A stretch of 64,000 nt of DNA from Photobacterium profundum (GCF_003026285.1 NZ_PYOD01000002.1:434001-498000), one strand, 5' to 3'; shown: positions 23,966-33,023, numbered from the stretch's first letter. Notes: generated by a model not told the origin, from the sequence alone. Translations and numbers: made by a program.

Positions 23966-25138
23966 ATGTCTGACGAGAACATGCCTAAAGTGCAGGTCGA
24001 ACCAAGGGAAAGGATCGCCTCAAAATCAGAAAAACCCAAACGTATAAAAAAAGTTCGTACCAAAAAAGAGAAATCCCCTCCCAATAAAGTAAAACGTTTA
24101 ACAACGTTTGTACTTTCTTTATGTATTGGTTTATTTGTTTTCTATATTGCCGCCGATCGTATTATTCCCTCTACAGATATGGCACGTGTTCGTGGATTTG
24201 TTATTCCCATGACACCTTTAGTCTCAGGACGGTTGGCCGAAGTCGCGGTAGAACCCAACGAAATTGTTAATCCTGGCGATATTTTGGTGAAAATTGATTC
24301 TGCTGATTATGAGCTCGCAATTCAAGAAGCAGAGCAAGGGTTAGTCAATGCAGGGAAAAGTGTTGGTGTACAAACAGCGTCTATTGCTTCAGCCCAAGCC
24401 AAATTAACCGATGCAATAGCCAATCAAGCCCACTTACGTGCACAAGCCACACGTATTTTGACCATGGAAAAAAAAGGTATTGTTTCGAAATCTGATGCTG
24501 ATAAAACACGCGCTTCACTTGCCAGTGCTAAAGCACAAGTAGAAACTGCGCAAGCTGGTATAGAACAAGCAAAGAAACAGCTTGGCTCAACCGGTAATGA
24601 AAATAGCGAAGTAAAATCAGCATTATTAAAGTTACAAAAAGCGCAGCTTGATTTAGACCGCACGGTTATTAGAGCGCCAGCGATTGGTGGCGTAACAAAC
24701 TTCCGTTTAGATGAAGGTTTCTACGCCCAAGCAGGTCAACCTTTATTCACCTTTGTTTCGGGTGAAGACGTTTGGATTGATGCCTATTTTCGTGAGAATA
24801 GTATTGGCAATATGAAAATTGGTGATAGCGTAGACATCGTTTTGGATTATGCTCCCGGTCGTGTTTTTGCAGGGAAAATAGCGGGGATTGATTGGGGGAT
24901 CAGCTGGGGTGAAAATGAACAAGCAGGCAAACTCGCGGCTGTTACATCTCAAACCGGTTGGCTACGACAGACCCAGCGTTTTCCAGTGACGATTCGATTT
25001 GACGATGAAACAGCCCGAGGCTTCCGTCGAGTGGGCGGACAAGCCGACATCATCGTATATACCGAACAATCTTCAGTCATGAATACGTTTGGTCGAGTAT
25101 GGATTCGTATAATGAGCTGGTTATCTTATGTCCGATAA
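23966..25138 (+). CDS. HlyD/EmrA-family periplasmic adaptor protein
   Basis: 390 residues. A lysine-rich cytosolic N-terminus (RIKKVRTKKEKSPPNKVKR) is followed by one membrane anchor at ~46-64, then biotinyl-lipoyl-like half (VEPNEIVNPGDILVKIDS), a coiled-coil hairpin (~125-215, alanine/glutamine-rich) and second lipoyl/barrel part (RAPAIGGVTNF). This is the adaptor layout of EmrA/AaeA exporters. Overlaps the next membrane gene by 11 nt, so both form one efflux unit. Confidence 0.9.
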   Translation: MSDENMPKVQVEPRERIASKSEKPKRIKKVRTKKEKSPPNKVKRLTTFVLSLCIGLFVFYIAADRIIPSTDMARVRGFVIPMTPLVSGRLAEVAVEPNEIVNPGDILVKIDSADYELAIQEAEQGLVNAGKSVGVQTASIASAQAKLTDAIANQAHLRAQATRILTMEKKGIVSKSDADKTRASLASAKAQVETAQAGIEQAKKQLGSTGNENSEVKSALLKLQKAQLDLDRTVIRAPAIGGVTNFRLDEGFYAQAGQPLFTFVSGEDVWIDAYFRENSIGNMKIGDSVDIVLDYAPGRVFAGKIAGIDWGISWGENEQAGKLAAVTSQTGWLRQTQRFPVTIRFDDETARGFRRVGGQADIIVYTEQSSVMNTFGRVWIRIMSWLSYVR

Positions 25139-26195
25139 CAGCCATGAACTAGTTGCTGATATACACACTCCTCCCACGGAACAAGCCATAGCTCAGCGTC
25201 GTATTTTTCGTTACGTTATAGGGCTTGTTGTCGCGTGTGCTTTGGCATTCGGCATTGGGTGGGGGCTGTCTTTTGTTGCGCCTGTCTTTCTCGCTAAATT
25301 TCTAGTTGATCACCAAAAGCCAACCTCTCATACAATCAGTCAATTACTCTTAGCAATGACGGTAACCGTACTTATTGGCTTATCTGTCAGTGCCGGCATC
25401 ACTCAGTATCCGTTGCCTTTGTTATTGCTACTGAGCTTACTGATGTTCACAGCCTATTACCTATTCATGGATCCACAGTGGAATTTTTTCGCGACCATTT
25501 TAATGATCGCGGTAATGCTACTGCCTTTCATGGGCATAATATCACCAGGTTTGGCTGTTTACATAGGTGTGGGATTAGCTACGTCTGGAGTGGTCGCTGT
25601 ATTGCTATTTGGCTTACTTCACCTCTTATTACCTGATATAGCCCCTATTAATAAAGAGCAACTACAACCCGCTCCCTCGCTAACACATGACCAACGTGTA
25701 TTCGAATCATTAAAAGCCTTAACCATTTCTTTTCCAATTATTGCCTATTTTTATTATTTCCAAATAACAGGTGCAATACTCACCATGGCATTCATTGGTC
25801 TTTTATCATTGCAGACCGCGGGGCAGAAAAGTATAAAAGTGAGCATGTTTCTGCTGCTGACCAATATAATCGGTGGCTTAGTGGCGATTGTGTATTACGA
25901 GTTACTTGTTATGGTGCCGCATTTCTTATTCATGCTCAGCCTTATTGCGCTGATTGGTTTGGTATTAGGAACAAAAATTTTCAACGAACCCGCCAAAGCC
26001 CCTATCTGGGCTGGCGTAATGTCAGCATTACTGGTTTTACTTGGCTCAACTGTCGCGTCCGACAGCAAGTTGATGGACGATAACTTTTACATGCGTATCG
26101 CACAGATAATGATGGCAAGTATTTATATGATTGTGGTGTCGTTTATTCTAGATAAGTGGCAATACAAGCAGGAAGTGACAAAGGGCTCAGAGTAA
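25128..26195 (+). CDS. DUF2955 / FUSC-like inner-membrane protein
   Basis: 355 residues with about ten hydrophobic segments in two blocks (residues ~25-165 and ~200-345) separated by a soluble linker (PDIAPINKEQLQPAPSLTHD). This repeats the aromatic-acid exporter/fusaric-acid resistance layout. Translationally coupled to the HlyD-type adaptor. Probably exports a small organic molecule through an outer-membrane channel encoded elsewhere; substrate unknown. Confidence 0.82.
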   Translation: MSDNSHELVADIHTPPTEQAIAQRRIFRYVIGLVVACALAFGIGWGLSFVAPVFLAKFLVDHQKPTSHTISQLLLAMTVTVLIGLSVSAGITQYPLPLLLLLSLLMFTAYYLFMDPQWNFFATILMIAVMLLPFMGIISPGLAVYIGVGLATSGVVAVLLFGLLHLLLPDIAPINKEQLQPAPSLTHDQRVFESLKALTISFPIIAYFYYFQITGAILTMAFIGLLSLQTAGQKSIKVSMFLLLTNIIGGLVAIVYYELLVMVPHFLFMLSLIALIGLVLGTKIFNEPAKAPIWAGVMSALLVLLGSTVASDSKLMDDNFYMRIAQIMMASIYMIVVSFILDKWQYKQEVTKGSE

Positions 26196-26216
26196 AACTG
26201 ATTTAGAGTAAACCCC

Positions 26217-26276
26217 TACCTTACTGGCAAACTCCAAACGTAAAAAGTCGCTAACAATATAGAGGCTTTTTTGTAA
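26217..26276. repeat. decayed copy of the tRNA-Ser-flank repeat
   Basis: GGCAAACTCCAAACGTAAAAAGTCGCTAACAATATAGAGGCTTTTTT corresponds to the ACTCCAGACGTAAAAAAGCCGCTAACAATGTAGCGGCTT core with several changes that break the stem. No tRNA beside it. The T-rich end may still act as a weak terminator for the efflux pair. Confidence 0.6.
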
Positions 26277-26360
26277 GTATTTAAGCTAAGACAAATTATT
26301 CGATAAACCCTGTACTTATGGTTGATGCTGACCGTTCTTGATTTTCATCTATACCACTGG

Positions 26361-27251
26361 TTAGCTAACCCTTTTTGCAACATTGGTTCGACAGAGGTCT
26401 CTAAAATCTTTCGGCGTCAAACTGGTATGGCGTCTGAAAAATTTGGTCATATTCGTTGCCTCTTTAAATCCGAGCTGCAGCGAGATATCCAGTATCGAAT
26501 ACTGGCTAAAGGCCAACAAGCGTTTTGCCTCAAGCAAGACTCTATCATCAATTAACTCTTTAACACTGCGACCTGAATAATCTTTCGCAATTTTATCAAG
26601 CTGTTTGATACTTTTTCCCATTATTTTTGCCACATCCCCGACGGAAGGACGTTGACTAAAGACTTTTTCGATATACTTTTTTAATGCGTGATAATTAATA
26701 TTCTTTTGACACAGGCTGGTGTTATTACACAACGCTTGATAGTTAGGTACTATTTCTTTTAGCATAAGAGCACGCATTAAATTTCGAATAATTTCATCTT
26801 TATAGCTACTACCTTCACGATGGTACTCTTGGTCAATCTGGTCAAATAAAACACCAAGGTTATCTGCTGTTTCAGTAATACAATTAACTTCTTCAACCGC
26901 TGTTGCCATTACTTCTTGGTAAGGATCGTCGCCCCCCGAGTGTAAAAACTCATTACTAAAAGAAATGACGTATCCTTCAACGCTGCAATGTTCAGAAAAA
27001 TGATGGACTTGATGTTTACCCAAAGTGAGCAGTGTACCAGGCTTCAATTGATACCTTTTGTAATCAATAAAATGATAGCCCTCCCCCTGAGTTATATAGA
27101 TCAAGGCGCTAAACCGTAAACGGTGTGGTTTACCGATATAGAGCAGGTCTCGTTGCTGATAGAACGTCGCGATAGTGTTAAAAGAAAGCTCTAAATTAGC
27201 ACTCACATCGTTGAGCAATACTGCGGGAATATCTTTATTTATCACGATCAT
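26361..27251 (-). CDS. AraC-family regulator at the end of the reductive dehalogenase cluster
   Basis: About 296 residues. N-terminal cupin-type ligand domain and C-terminal double HTH (VGDVAKIMGKSIKQLDKIAK and the typical FKEATNMTKFFRRHTSLTPKDF). An in-frame ATG exists at 27275, but it falls in the loop of the upstream operon's terminator. The start is more likely ATG 27251 or the GTG two codons later, which has AGGAT five nt before it. Same strand as the dehalogenase genes and directly after their terminator; the best candidate for their regulator (inference). Confidence 0.87.
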   Translation of the reverse strand: MIVINKDIPAVLLNDVSANLELSFNTIATFYQQRDLLYIGKPHRLRFSALIYITQGEGYHFIDYKRYQLKPGTLLTLGKHQVHHFSEHCSVEGYVISFSNEFLHSGGDDPYQEVMATAVEEVNCITETADNLGVLFDQIDQEYHREGSSYKDEIIRNLMRALMLKEIVPNYQALCNNTSLCQKNINYHALKKYIEKVFSQRPSVGDVAKIMGKSIKQLDKIAKDYSGRSVKELIDDRVLLEAKRLLAFSQYSILDISLQLGFKEATNMTKFFRRHTSLTPKDFRDLCRTNVAKRVS

Positions 27252-27261
27252 CCTAATAAAA

Positions 27262-27282
27262 AAGAGGCAACCCATGCCTCTT
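27262..27282 (-). terminator. terminator of the reductive dehalogenase operon
   Basis: Minus strand AAGAGGC-ATGGGTT-GCCTCTT followed by TTTTATTAGG, 28 nt after the last small gene. Confidence 0.8.
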
Positions 27283-27310
27283 AGGTATCCTTCTTAATGT
27301 CATCAATAAC

Positions 27311-27520
27311 TTAATAGTTCAGTTCTGATAACTCTGCTGCGACTTTTTGGTAATCAATCTCGATATCAGGTTCGATGGTTGTTTCCACCTCAATACTGAA
27401 AATGTACAGCGGCTTATTTTGCTTGGCAACGGAATTTTGAGTCACAAAGCTGTCCCACAAGTGGGCAATAATCAATACCGTTGAAACGCAGTAAAAAACA
27501 AAAGTCAGGTTTTTTCTCAT
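27311..27520 (-). CDS. small single-span membrane protein, last gene of the rdh operon
   Basis: 69 residues: one N-terminal hydrophobic helix (FVFYCVSTVLIIAHLW) and a short acidic periplasmic tail (SIEVETTIEPDIEIDYQK). ATG overlaps the upstream TAA by one base (TAATG), so translation is coupled to the RdhC-like gene. No family recognised. Likely a structural or assembly subunit of the respiratory complex (inference). Confidence 0.7.
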   Translation of the reverse strand: MRKNLTFVFYCVSTVLIIAHLWDSFVTQNSVAKQNKPLYIFSIEVETTIEPDIEIDYQKVAAELSELNY

Positions 27521-28758
27521 TACTCACGTCCTCCAGTCTTGCTCTGGCATTGACCATCTTCAGCTTGCTTTCGTTGTTGACGGTGTTGTTTTGCTCGTTT
27601 TTTTTGTACCTGTTTAAACCATGATTTATTGAACGTCAAAAAGTCAGTCATCGCATTAATTGGGCATAACGTCTGACACCACGGTCGACGAACCACCAAT
27701 GATGTTAATAAAATAACAATTGTCAGAACAAAAAGGTACATCGTCCCAATCATGCCAAACATAATACCAAACGGTTCGTAAGAAAATGCGACCGGATTAC
27801 GAAAATATGCGCCAAGACACAATGTAGTTAATAATAATACGCGAGGGAACCACAACAGAAATTCGTTTTTGATTGTGGAGGATTTTGCATTACCGACCTT
27901 CGCTAGGCATTGCTGCACCGCACCGAAAGGACAGATATTCTGACAATAGACATTTCGGTTGTAATACAATATGTATACGATGCTTAACAGGATCAAGATT
28001 AAAGGCGTGTAATTCACGAAACCATATAGCCAAGCACCAGAAATGACCATACCCATAGTGGATGCGGTATACAGCGTTGCTGAATAAAAACCGAATACCC
28101 CCATTGAGATAATAAGCACGACCCAGTTGATCATCACTTTCTTTTTATTTCGGGTTCTGCTTGCCCACACCGCGACACCAAAAAAGACGAATGCGACTAA
28201 GTCTAACCACTGCAGCGAAGAAAAAATACTTTTCGACTCAGACAAGGTATAGCCGTAGATTTGCTCACGAACAGGCTTCGCAGCATGCTCAACCGCATCC
28301 ATTAAGGCAGTTGAAGTTAGGGTCGCGCCCGTCACGCTATCAAACGTGACGTTGGTATCAATGGGTTGACCTAAAATACGGTCAACAACCCCACTCTGCA
28401 TGACTTTGTCTAAATAGGTTGAAGTCTCTTTTGAATCAATAATTGCCAGTGCTTGTAATGTGCCCGAGGGTGAGATATTAATGCCAGCGAGCATCTCGCC
28501 GCCATAGCCAATACCGCTTCCAACACTTATCCATTCAACTACGTTACTTTCATTATCACTTCGAACCACACCTTGGAAGGTATTCGATCCTGCTGGTTCA
28601 AGCTGCTCCGATTGAAGGGTTAAATAGGATAATTGAGCCTGTTGATTATGTTGACTCCGATCCCCCCCTAAATACAAAAAAACAGCAAACAGTAATATTG
28701 AAAGTACACTAATAAACTTATCAAATACTTTTGATTTCGAAGACGTTTTTTTCATCAT
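27520..28758 (-). CDS. NosR/RdhC-like FMN-binding, 4Fe-4S membrane protein
   Basis: 412 residues. N-terminal anchor (~17-32); periplasmic FMN-binding domain (~55-170) with the covalent-flavin motif VTGATLTSTAL; then about five membrane helices. Two cytosolic polyferredoxin-type clusters are present: CQNICPFGAVQQCL and CQTLCPINAM. This is the NosR/NapH/RdhC architecture, proposed to move electrons from the quinol pool to a periplasmic reductase. Highly basic C-terminus (KKRAKQHRQQRKQ). Between the RdhB-like gene and a small membrane protein. Confidence 0.87.
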   Translation of the reverse strand: MMKKTSSKSKVFDKFISVLSILLFAVFLYLGGDRSQHNQQAQLSYLTLQSEQLEPAGSNTFQGVVRSDNESNVVEWISVGSGIGYGGEMLAGINISPSGTLQALAIIDSKETSTYLDKVMQSGVVDRILGQPIDTNVTFDSVTGATLTSTALMDAVEHAAKPVREQIYGYTLSESKSIFSSLQWLDLVAFVFFGVAVWASRTRNKKKVMINWVVLIISMGVFGFYSATLYTASTMGMVISGAWLYGFVNYTPLILILLSIVYILYYNRNVYCQNICPFGAVQQCLAKVGNAKSSTIKNEFLLWFPRVLLLTTLCLGAYFRNPVAFSYEPFGIMFGMIGTMYLFVLTIVILLTSLVVRRPWCQTLCPINAMTDFLTFNKSWFKQVQKKRAKQHRQQRKQAEDGQCQSKTGGRE

Positions 28759-28798
28759 ATTTTATTATCCCCGTATTATGACAATACGGGGATATACC

Positions 28799-29125
28799 TT
28801 ATTCACTAATGTTAATGCTTATATCCTTCGGTTTCATTGCAATCAAAAGCCGCAATAACAATGCACCCACAATGATTAGCAACGTTCCAGCAAAGCCGAG
28901 TAAATACCAGCCAGCTAAACCTTCATTCTCACCCAATAAGGTAAATGCACCAGCAATGGTCAGCATCATCGAGAACCACCAGCCACCAACTAAGCACCAT
29001 TTCCACAGCTTCATTCCCAGCTGATATTCTTTAGCCCATTGATTTGCCCCAGCAAACACTAATATTTGCAGCGCGCCTAATCCCATCCAAAATAGCGGGT
29101 CTAATACCGTTGATTGTGGAAACAT
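28799..29125 (-). CDS. RdhB-like membrane anchor of the reductive dehalogenase
   Basis: 108 residues, three membrane helices (~12-28, 42-64, 72-94) with several Trp residues near the interfaces (NQWAKEY, LWKWCLVGGWWF). Start ATG overlaps the rdhA stop by one base (TAATG) with GGGAGG before it. Size, topology and position directly after rdhA match the small hydrophobic RdhB anchors of known rdhAB units, which hold RdhA at the outer face of the membrane. Sequence similarity itself could not be verified. Confidence 0.75.
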   Translation of the reverse strand: MFPQSTVLDPLFWMGLGALQILVFAGANQWAKEYQLGMKLWKWCLVGGWWFSMMLTIAGAFTLLGENEGLAGWYLLGFAGTLLIIVGALLLRLLIAMKPKDISINISE

Positions 29126-30645
29126 TAAAATCCCTCCCAGTTTCCGTCATATTCCCAAGTTTTGGTGACTTTTAAATAATTTTCACTACGCAACCATTCT
29201 GGTGGCTGGTGATAGCCAGCAAATCGTCCGCCATTCCAATCACCGTGATACGCTTCTGCATCGGGGTAATAAAAGAAGTTATGCTGCATCGCAAGCAGCG
29301 CTTTACGTGTAGCACCAGTAGGGTCTCGCGGATCCGCTTCTTTCACCAACGCGTGTATCCAGTTGTTTTTACGTGTATAAGGACAAACTGCGATACACAC
29401 ACGGCAACCCATCCCTGTTTCAGTTGGCCCTTGGCGCCATAACTTCCAACAGCCATCTTGGTTGAAGGCAAACTTACGATAACCACGAACCACTGCATCT
29501 GGTTTATCGGCATGGCTAATCGATCCACTTGGGCACGAATCAGCACAAATCTTACACTCTTCACAAAAGTGCTGAACTTTAGTATTGATAGGTTTATCGG
29601 CTTCAAGATCAAGATCGGTGATCACCGCCGCTAATCGAATATTTGGCCCCAGCTCTGGCGTTAGTAAAATACCATTGCGCGCTGCTTCCCCCATACCCGC
29701 TTGAATAGCAAGTGGTGGCACAATGATCTCGTAATCAGAACCGGGCCATTGTGGTCGCGCAGCATAGCCAAGCTCACCTAAATAAGCGGCCATCAAACCA
29801 GCTGCATTTTTGGCTCTAAAATAACCATCATACGAGGTAGAATAGCCAATCGCTGCATACATTGGATCCCAGTTCATCGGCGTACCAAAAACAATGACAT
29901 TTTTCCAGTGCTTGGGAATCGACTCATCCCACTCAGGCATGCCGCGCATGGTATTTTTAAACACAAAATTAGGGTCCATTTTGGTGATCCCTACAATGCT
30001 CATACCAAATTTAAACGCCATTTTTTTGATCAGATCAGAGGCATGTTGGGGCGATTTAAATTCCTGCTGCTCCCTTCTAACCCATTGGAAATCCACTTCA
30101 TCTGGATGGCCGTTTGGCTTTGGTGGGAAATCACTGTATACCCCACGCATAAACGCAGCTGAATGGGCCCAACCTAAGGCAAATTGATCACGGTGCTTCT
30201 CGACATTTTGATCATGCTTCACTTTTTCACTAAAAGATTGGTACATGTCATCCCAACGTTCTGGATAACGCGAGTAATACTCTCTTATTCGTGTATCTGG
30301 AATTGTTTTCCAATCGGTCGTGGGTACCCAGCCATCTTTCATTAATGTTGAAAGCACGCCAGTACGGTGAAATAAGAAATCACTCCACTCAGGACGTACC
30401 AATTTACCCGCCACTTCTAACGTTGGCGCGCTATTAACCCGGAAAGGTTCACGATTAAAGAACATGTCTTTACCCGCTTCCGTTCGGCCATACCCCACAT
30501 TGGCATCGGGATCGCGGCCAAGAGCAAAACCAGCACCTGCCGATGCACCAACAGTAACTGCTGCAGCGGCTACGCCTCCCATCTTTAGAAAATTACGACG
30601 CGAAGGGTTATCTGCACCTTCTATTGTGCTATTTTTAGATTTCAC
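29125..30645 (-). CDS. rdhA: reductive dehalogenase catalytic subunit (RdhA), TAT-exported
   Basis: 506 residues, GTG start preceded by GGGGAG. Twin-arginine signal SRRNFLK at 15-21 with a hydrophobic Ala/Gly-rich region and cleavage near FALGRD. Corrinoid-binding core with the RdhA-typical stretch PPLAIQAGMGEAARNGILLT followed by PELGPNIRLAAVITDLDLE. Two ferredoxin motifs: CEECKICADSCP (C-x2-C-x2-C-x3-CP) and a second set with an isolated Cys, then CRVCIAVCPYT. Reduces organohalides (C-Cl/C-Br) with cobamide and two 4Fe-4S clusters. Middle of an operon TPR-rdhA-rdhB-rdhC-like-small. Related respiratory-type RdhAs in marine Proteobacteria act on halogenated phenols; substrate here unknown. 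Confidence 0.92.
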   Translation of the reverse strand: MKSKNSTIEGADNPSRRNFLKMGGVAAAAVTVGASAGAGFALGRDPDANVGYGRTEAGKDMFFNREPFRVNSAPTLEVAGKLVRPEWSDFLFHRTGVLSTLMKDGWVPTTDWKTIPDTRIREYYSRYPERWDDMYQSFSEKVKHDQNVEKHRDQFALGWAHSAAFMRGVYSDFPPKPNGHPDEVDFQWVRREQQEFKSPQHASDLIKKMAFKFGMSIVGITKMDPNFVFKNTMRGMPEWDESIPKHWKNVIVFGTPMNWDPMYAAIGYSTSYDGYFRAKNAAGLMAAYLGELGYAARPQWPGSDYEIIVPPLAIQAGMGEAARNGILLTPELGPNIRLAAVITDLDLEADKPINTKVQHFCEECKICADSCPSGSISHADKPDAVVRGYRKFAFNQDGCWKLWRQGPTETGMGCRVCIAVCPYTRKNNWIHALVKEADPRDPTGATRKALLAMQHNFFYYPDAEAYHGDWNGGRFAGYHQPPEWLRSENYLKVTKTWEYDGNWEGF

Positions 30646-30660
30646 TGTTGCTCCCCAATA

Positions 30661-31770
30661 CTAGCTAATTACACTTACAGCAATACTATTTTGCTGTCTG
30701 ATCTCATTAATTTGGTCGCGATAAATGCTGCTATAGTGCGTTGATAGTTTATTAAGCTCTGCCAGCACATACTCAGCATCTAACCACTGCTTGGTGTGGT
30801 AATAGGTAAGAAAAAGCTGCTCAAGCAGCTCACAGTCATGTGGGTCAAACGCCAATAGGCATTTCAAATCGGGCTCTAATACGGTCCACTGATGAGCACC
30901 AATTTGAGCTTTTATTCTTAAATGCAGCACATCGTAAGAATCAGGGGTATTACTGAGGTAATGGTTGAAGGCGGCAATGGCTTCTTCATAACGTTGACAT
31001 TGAAATGCTGAAATACCACTTAATCGAACCAGTTCCATGGATGTGATTTCATTATCAATCGATAATTGGATCCAGCGCTCCGCTTGTTCTGTATTTTTAA
31101 GCGCTAAATACGCACTGATCGCTGTGATGTAAGTCGCGACAATCGTTTTGTCCAAGGTGAACACTTTTTCACAATAATTAGCCGCTTGTTTAAATTCACT
31201 ATCTTGGTAATAGCAGCCCGCTAAATTTTGATAACCGCCAGATAATTCAGGTGCAAGCGCAATAACCTGTTCAAACATTTCGATTGCCGCCGCATTTTCA
31301 CCGGTATAGATGTGATTAAAACCAAGGTGGTTAAAACACATGTAACTATTAGGGTTAGACTTTATCCCATCTTCAAACATTGCTCGGGCATGCTCATGAT
31401 CCCCTAACTGCTGATAGATAAGTCCAGCCTTTAAACTAAATTCATCATTAGATAACTGAGTTCGAAAATGATTAATAACCGCTAGCGCAAGCTGACATAA
31501 CTTAGCCGACATTAAGATGTTATAAGCGGTATCTAGTTGGTTTAGCGACAAACTTCCACGACGAATGATATCGCTAAAAAAAGCGGTGAATGCTTCATGT
31601 TCTAACCAGTCATTCTTATTTTTATCCTCACCGCTATATACAGTACTAAACTGACTTTTAATAAAGTTATATTTATAATTCAGGTTATCTTCGATATTTC
31701 CCTCATATAAAAAACCGCCAGTTTTTTCCTGAAGATATTGATAGAGTTCTAACCACTTTGTATCCATCAT
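30661..31770 (-). CDS. TPR-repeat protein, first gene of the rdh operon
   Basis: About 369 residues from MMDTKWLEL (start uncertain: ATG 31788 and an implausible TTG 31848 are also in frame). Several tetratricopeptide repeats from ~100 to 330, e.g. AGLIYQQLGDHEHARAMFED, LGFNHIYTGENAAAIEMFEQ, NLAGCYYQDSEFKQAANYCE. No signal peptide or membrane span: cytoplasmic scaffold or chaperone. It lies 15 bp ahead of rdhA, so it may serve maturation or regulation of the dehalogenase, a role filled by trigger-factor-like RdhT in other organisms (inference). Confidence 0.82.
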   Translation of the reverse strand: MMDTKWLELYQYLQEKTGGFLYEGNIEDNLNYKYNFIKSQFSTVYSGEDKNKNDWLEHEAFTAFFSDIIRRGSLSLNQLDTAYNILMSAKLCQLALAVINHFRTQLSNDEFSLKAGLIYQQLGDHEHARAMFEDGIKSNPNSYMCFNHLGFNHIYTGENAAAIEMFEQVIALAPELSGGYQNLAGCYYQDSEFKQAANYCEKVFTLDKTIVATYITAISAYLALKNTEQAERWIQLSIDNEITSMELVRLSGISAFQCQRYEEAIAAFNHYLSNTPDSYDVLHLRIKAQIGAHQWTVLEPDLKCLLAFDPHDCELLEQLFLTYYHTKQWLDAEYVLAELNKLSTHYSSIYRDQINEIRQQNSIAVSVIS

Positions 31771-31848
31771 GTCGTTACGCCAAATCATTTTGAATAATGT
31801 TATGGTACGTACAAATAAAGTGGTCAAAAGGTCAAAAAATACCGTCAA

Positions 31849-32159
31849 CCGATAGATAACCTCCCTTTCTTTTAATTATTGATAATGATCAAATTTTATC
31901 GAGCACTCTTATACCTATATATAAATCTGCATAATTGTTTTTTCTTATATTTTATTAAGTTGAACAATTATTAGTTTATAACGATATTGCTTGGCATATC
32001 TGCATTTACCTTTTCGATAGGCTAAATCTTTATATTTTGAAAACATTGATCAATAACACTCACAGACGGCTAAAAAAGCAGTGCCAACCTGCTTTTAAAC
32101 TTGATAAAGGGTTACACTGTAGTCATATAGTCATACATAATAATTATTGTTCCAAGAAT
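31849..32159. other. region upstream of the rdh operon
   Basis: Should contain the promoter of the TPR-rdh operon. AT-rich; a TGATAATGATCA stretch near 31880-31890 is the only dyad-like word noticed. No further genes. Confidence 0.35.
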
Positions 32160-32548
32160 TTCCATGACTACGATTTTTACCGCGTTTGTGCCCTAGCAGC
32201 CCGTAACGCTACAGCTGAACAGCGAATGGAACTCTCCGAAACATTCCAACAAATGTGCGAAATCGCTGATAATTTTGACCAAAGCCGTTGGGCTGAAGTC
32301 GACATGAACTTTCATCGCCTGATCTTTTTCTCAACAGGCAACAATTTCTATCTGCCTTTTGGTAATGTACTTGCCACTATTTTCATGAGCCTTATTCACC
32401 ATTCATCAAAAGATGGTGGCGTATATATTGGTGAGCACCGTGCAATTTACGATGCCATCTGGCAGGTAATGCGGAAAAAGCACGCCAAGCTTCACAACAA
32501 TTGCTTCAAGAAGAAAAACACCGCTTACCAAACGAAGTGCCTGCTTAA
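32160..32548 (+). pseudogene. GntR/FadR-type regulator remnant (FCD domain only, frameshifted)
   Basis: A recognisable FCD ligand domain (LAARNATAEQRMELSETFQQ, VDMNFHRLIFFSTGNNFY, GEHRAIYDAI) with D-x3-H metal ligands. The N-terminal winged helix is absent, and a frameshift near 32465-32475 splits the last helix: the true continuation GNAEKARQASQQLLQEEKHR ends at TAA 32548. The gene is therefore dead. It probably once controlled a sugar-acid or organic-acid operon, now lost. Confidence 0.8.
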
Positions 32549-32635
32549 TTCTAAAAATGCTGATATTCCGCCAATATCAGCATTCTTTATTCCTTCTCCA
32601 CTTTATCGACCTAACGTTTCATAATAAATAAAAAA

Positions 32636-32651
32636 AGAGCCCTTAGGCTCT
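32636..32651 (-). terminator. terminator of the truncated gene at 32671
   Basis: Minus strand AGAGCC-TAAG-GGCTCT followed by TTTTTTTATT, 20 nt beyond that fragment's stop. Confidence 0.75.
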
Positions 32652-32670
32652 CTTTAATTACTCGATGATA

Positions 32671-32889
32671 TTAACTTTTATCGCTTGGAGTCAGTCGACA
32701 GTTAGGCCCAGCATCATCAGCCGTCAGTACTTTCAGTTTCGTCACATCTGCCCCTTCAAACTGATAAAAACCATTAACTATCTTATAATTTGGTTCTTCT
32801 GTCGAAATGCCATTTGGCAGTGAATCAAATGTTGCGTCAGTAATTCTACTATTGGTAAATTTGATATGGAGAGGTGAGTCTATCTGTGC
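32671..32889 (-). pseudogene. 3' end of an unidentified gene, cut off by the dispersed repeat
   Basis: Minus-strand open frame of ~70 codons without start: contains SRITDATFDSLPNGIST, YKIVNGFYQFEGADVTKLKV and ends CRLTPSDKS at TAA 32671, with a good terminator behind it. Upstream it runs into the repeat copy at 32923. Looks like the C-terminus of a secreted or lipoprotein-type protein; family unknown. Confidence 0.6.
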
Positions 32890-32922
32890 TCTAACGCGTT
32901 ATTGGCCAGATTCGCACCTTTG

Positions 32923-33023
32923 GTACGGGCAATGTGCTTTCGCTTCGCTCAGGTGAACCTGAGCTAGGGTTCTGCATCCCTATCTTATTTGCCAAACTCC
33001 AGACGTAAAAAAGCCGCTAACAA
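32923..33023. repeat. tRNA-Ser-flank repeat copy without tRNA
   Basis: Carries GGTACGGGCAATGTGCTTTC, TCGCTTCGCTCAGGTGAACC, TTCTGCATCCCTATC and CCAGACGTAAAAAAGCCGC as in the copies at 44943 and 59155. It breaks off within AACAATGTAG, where an IS4-type transposase tail begins. Confidence 0.8.

Noticed and set aside
29125..30645. Epoxyqueuosine reductase (QueG) instead of a dehalogenase
   Set aside because: QueG has no TAT signal or dedicated membrane anchor and is not encoded with a NosR-like partner; motif spacing and context fit RdhA.
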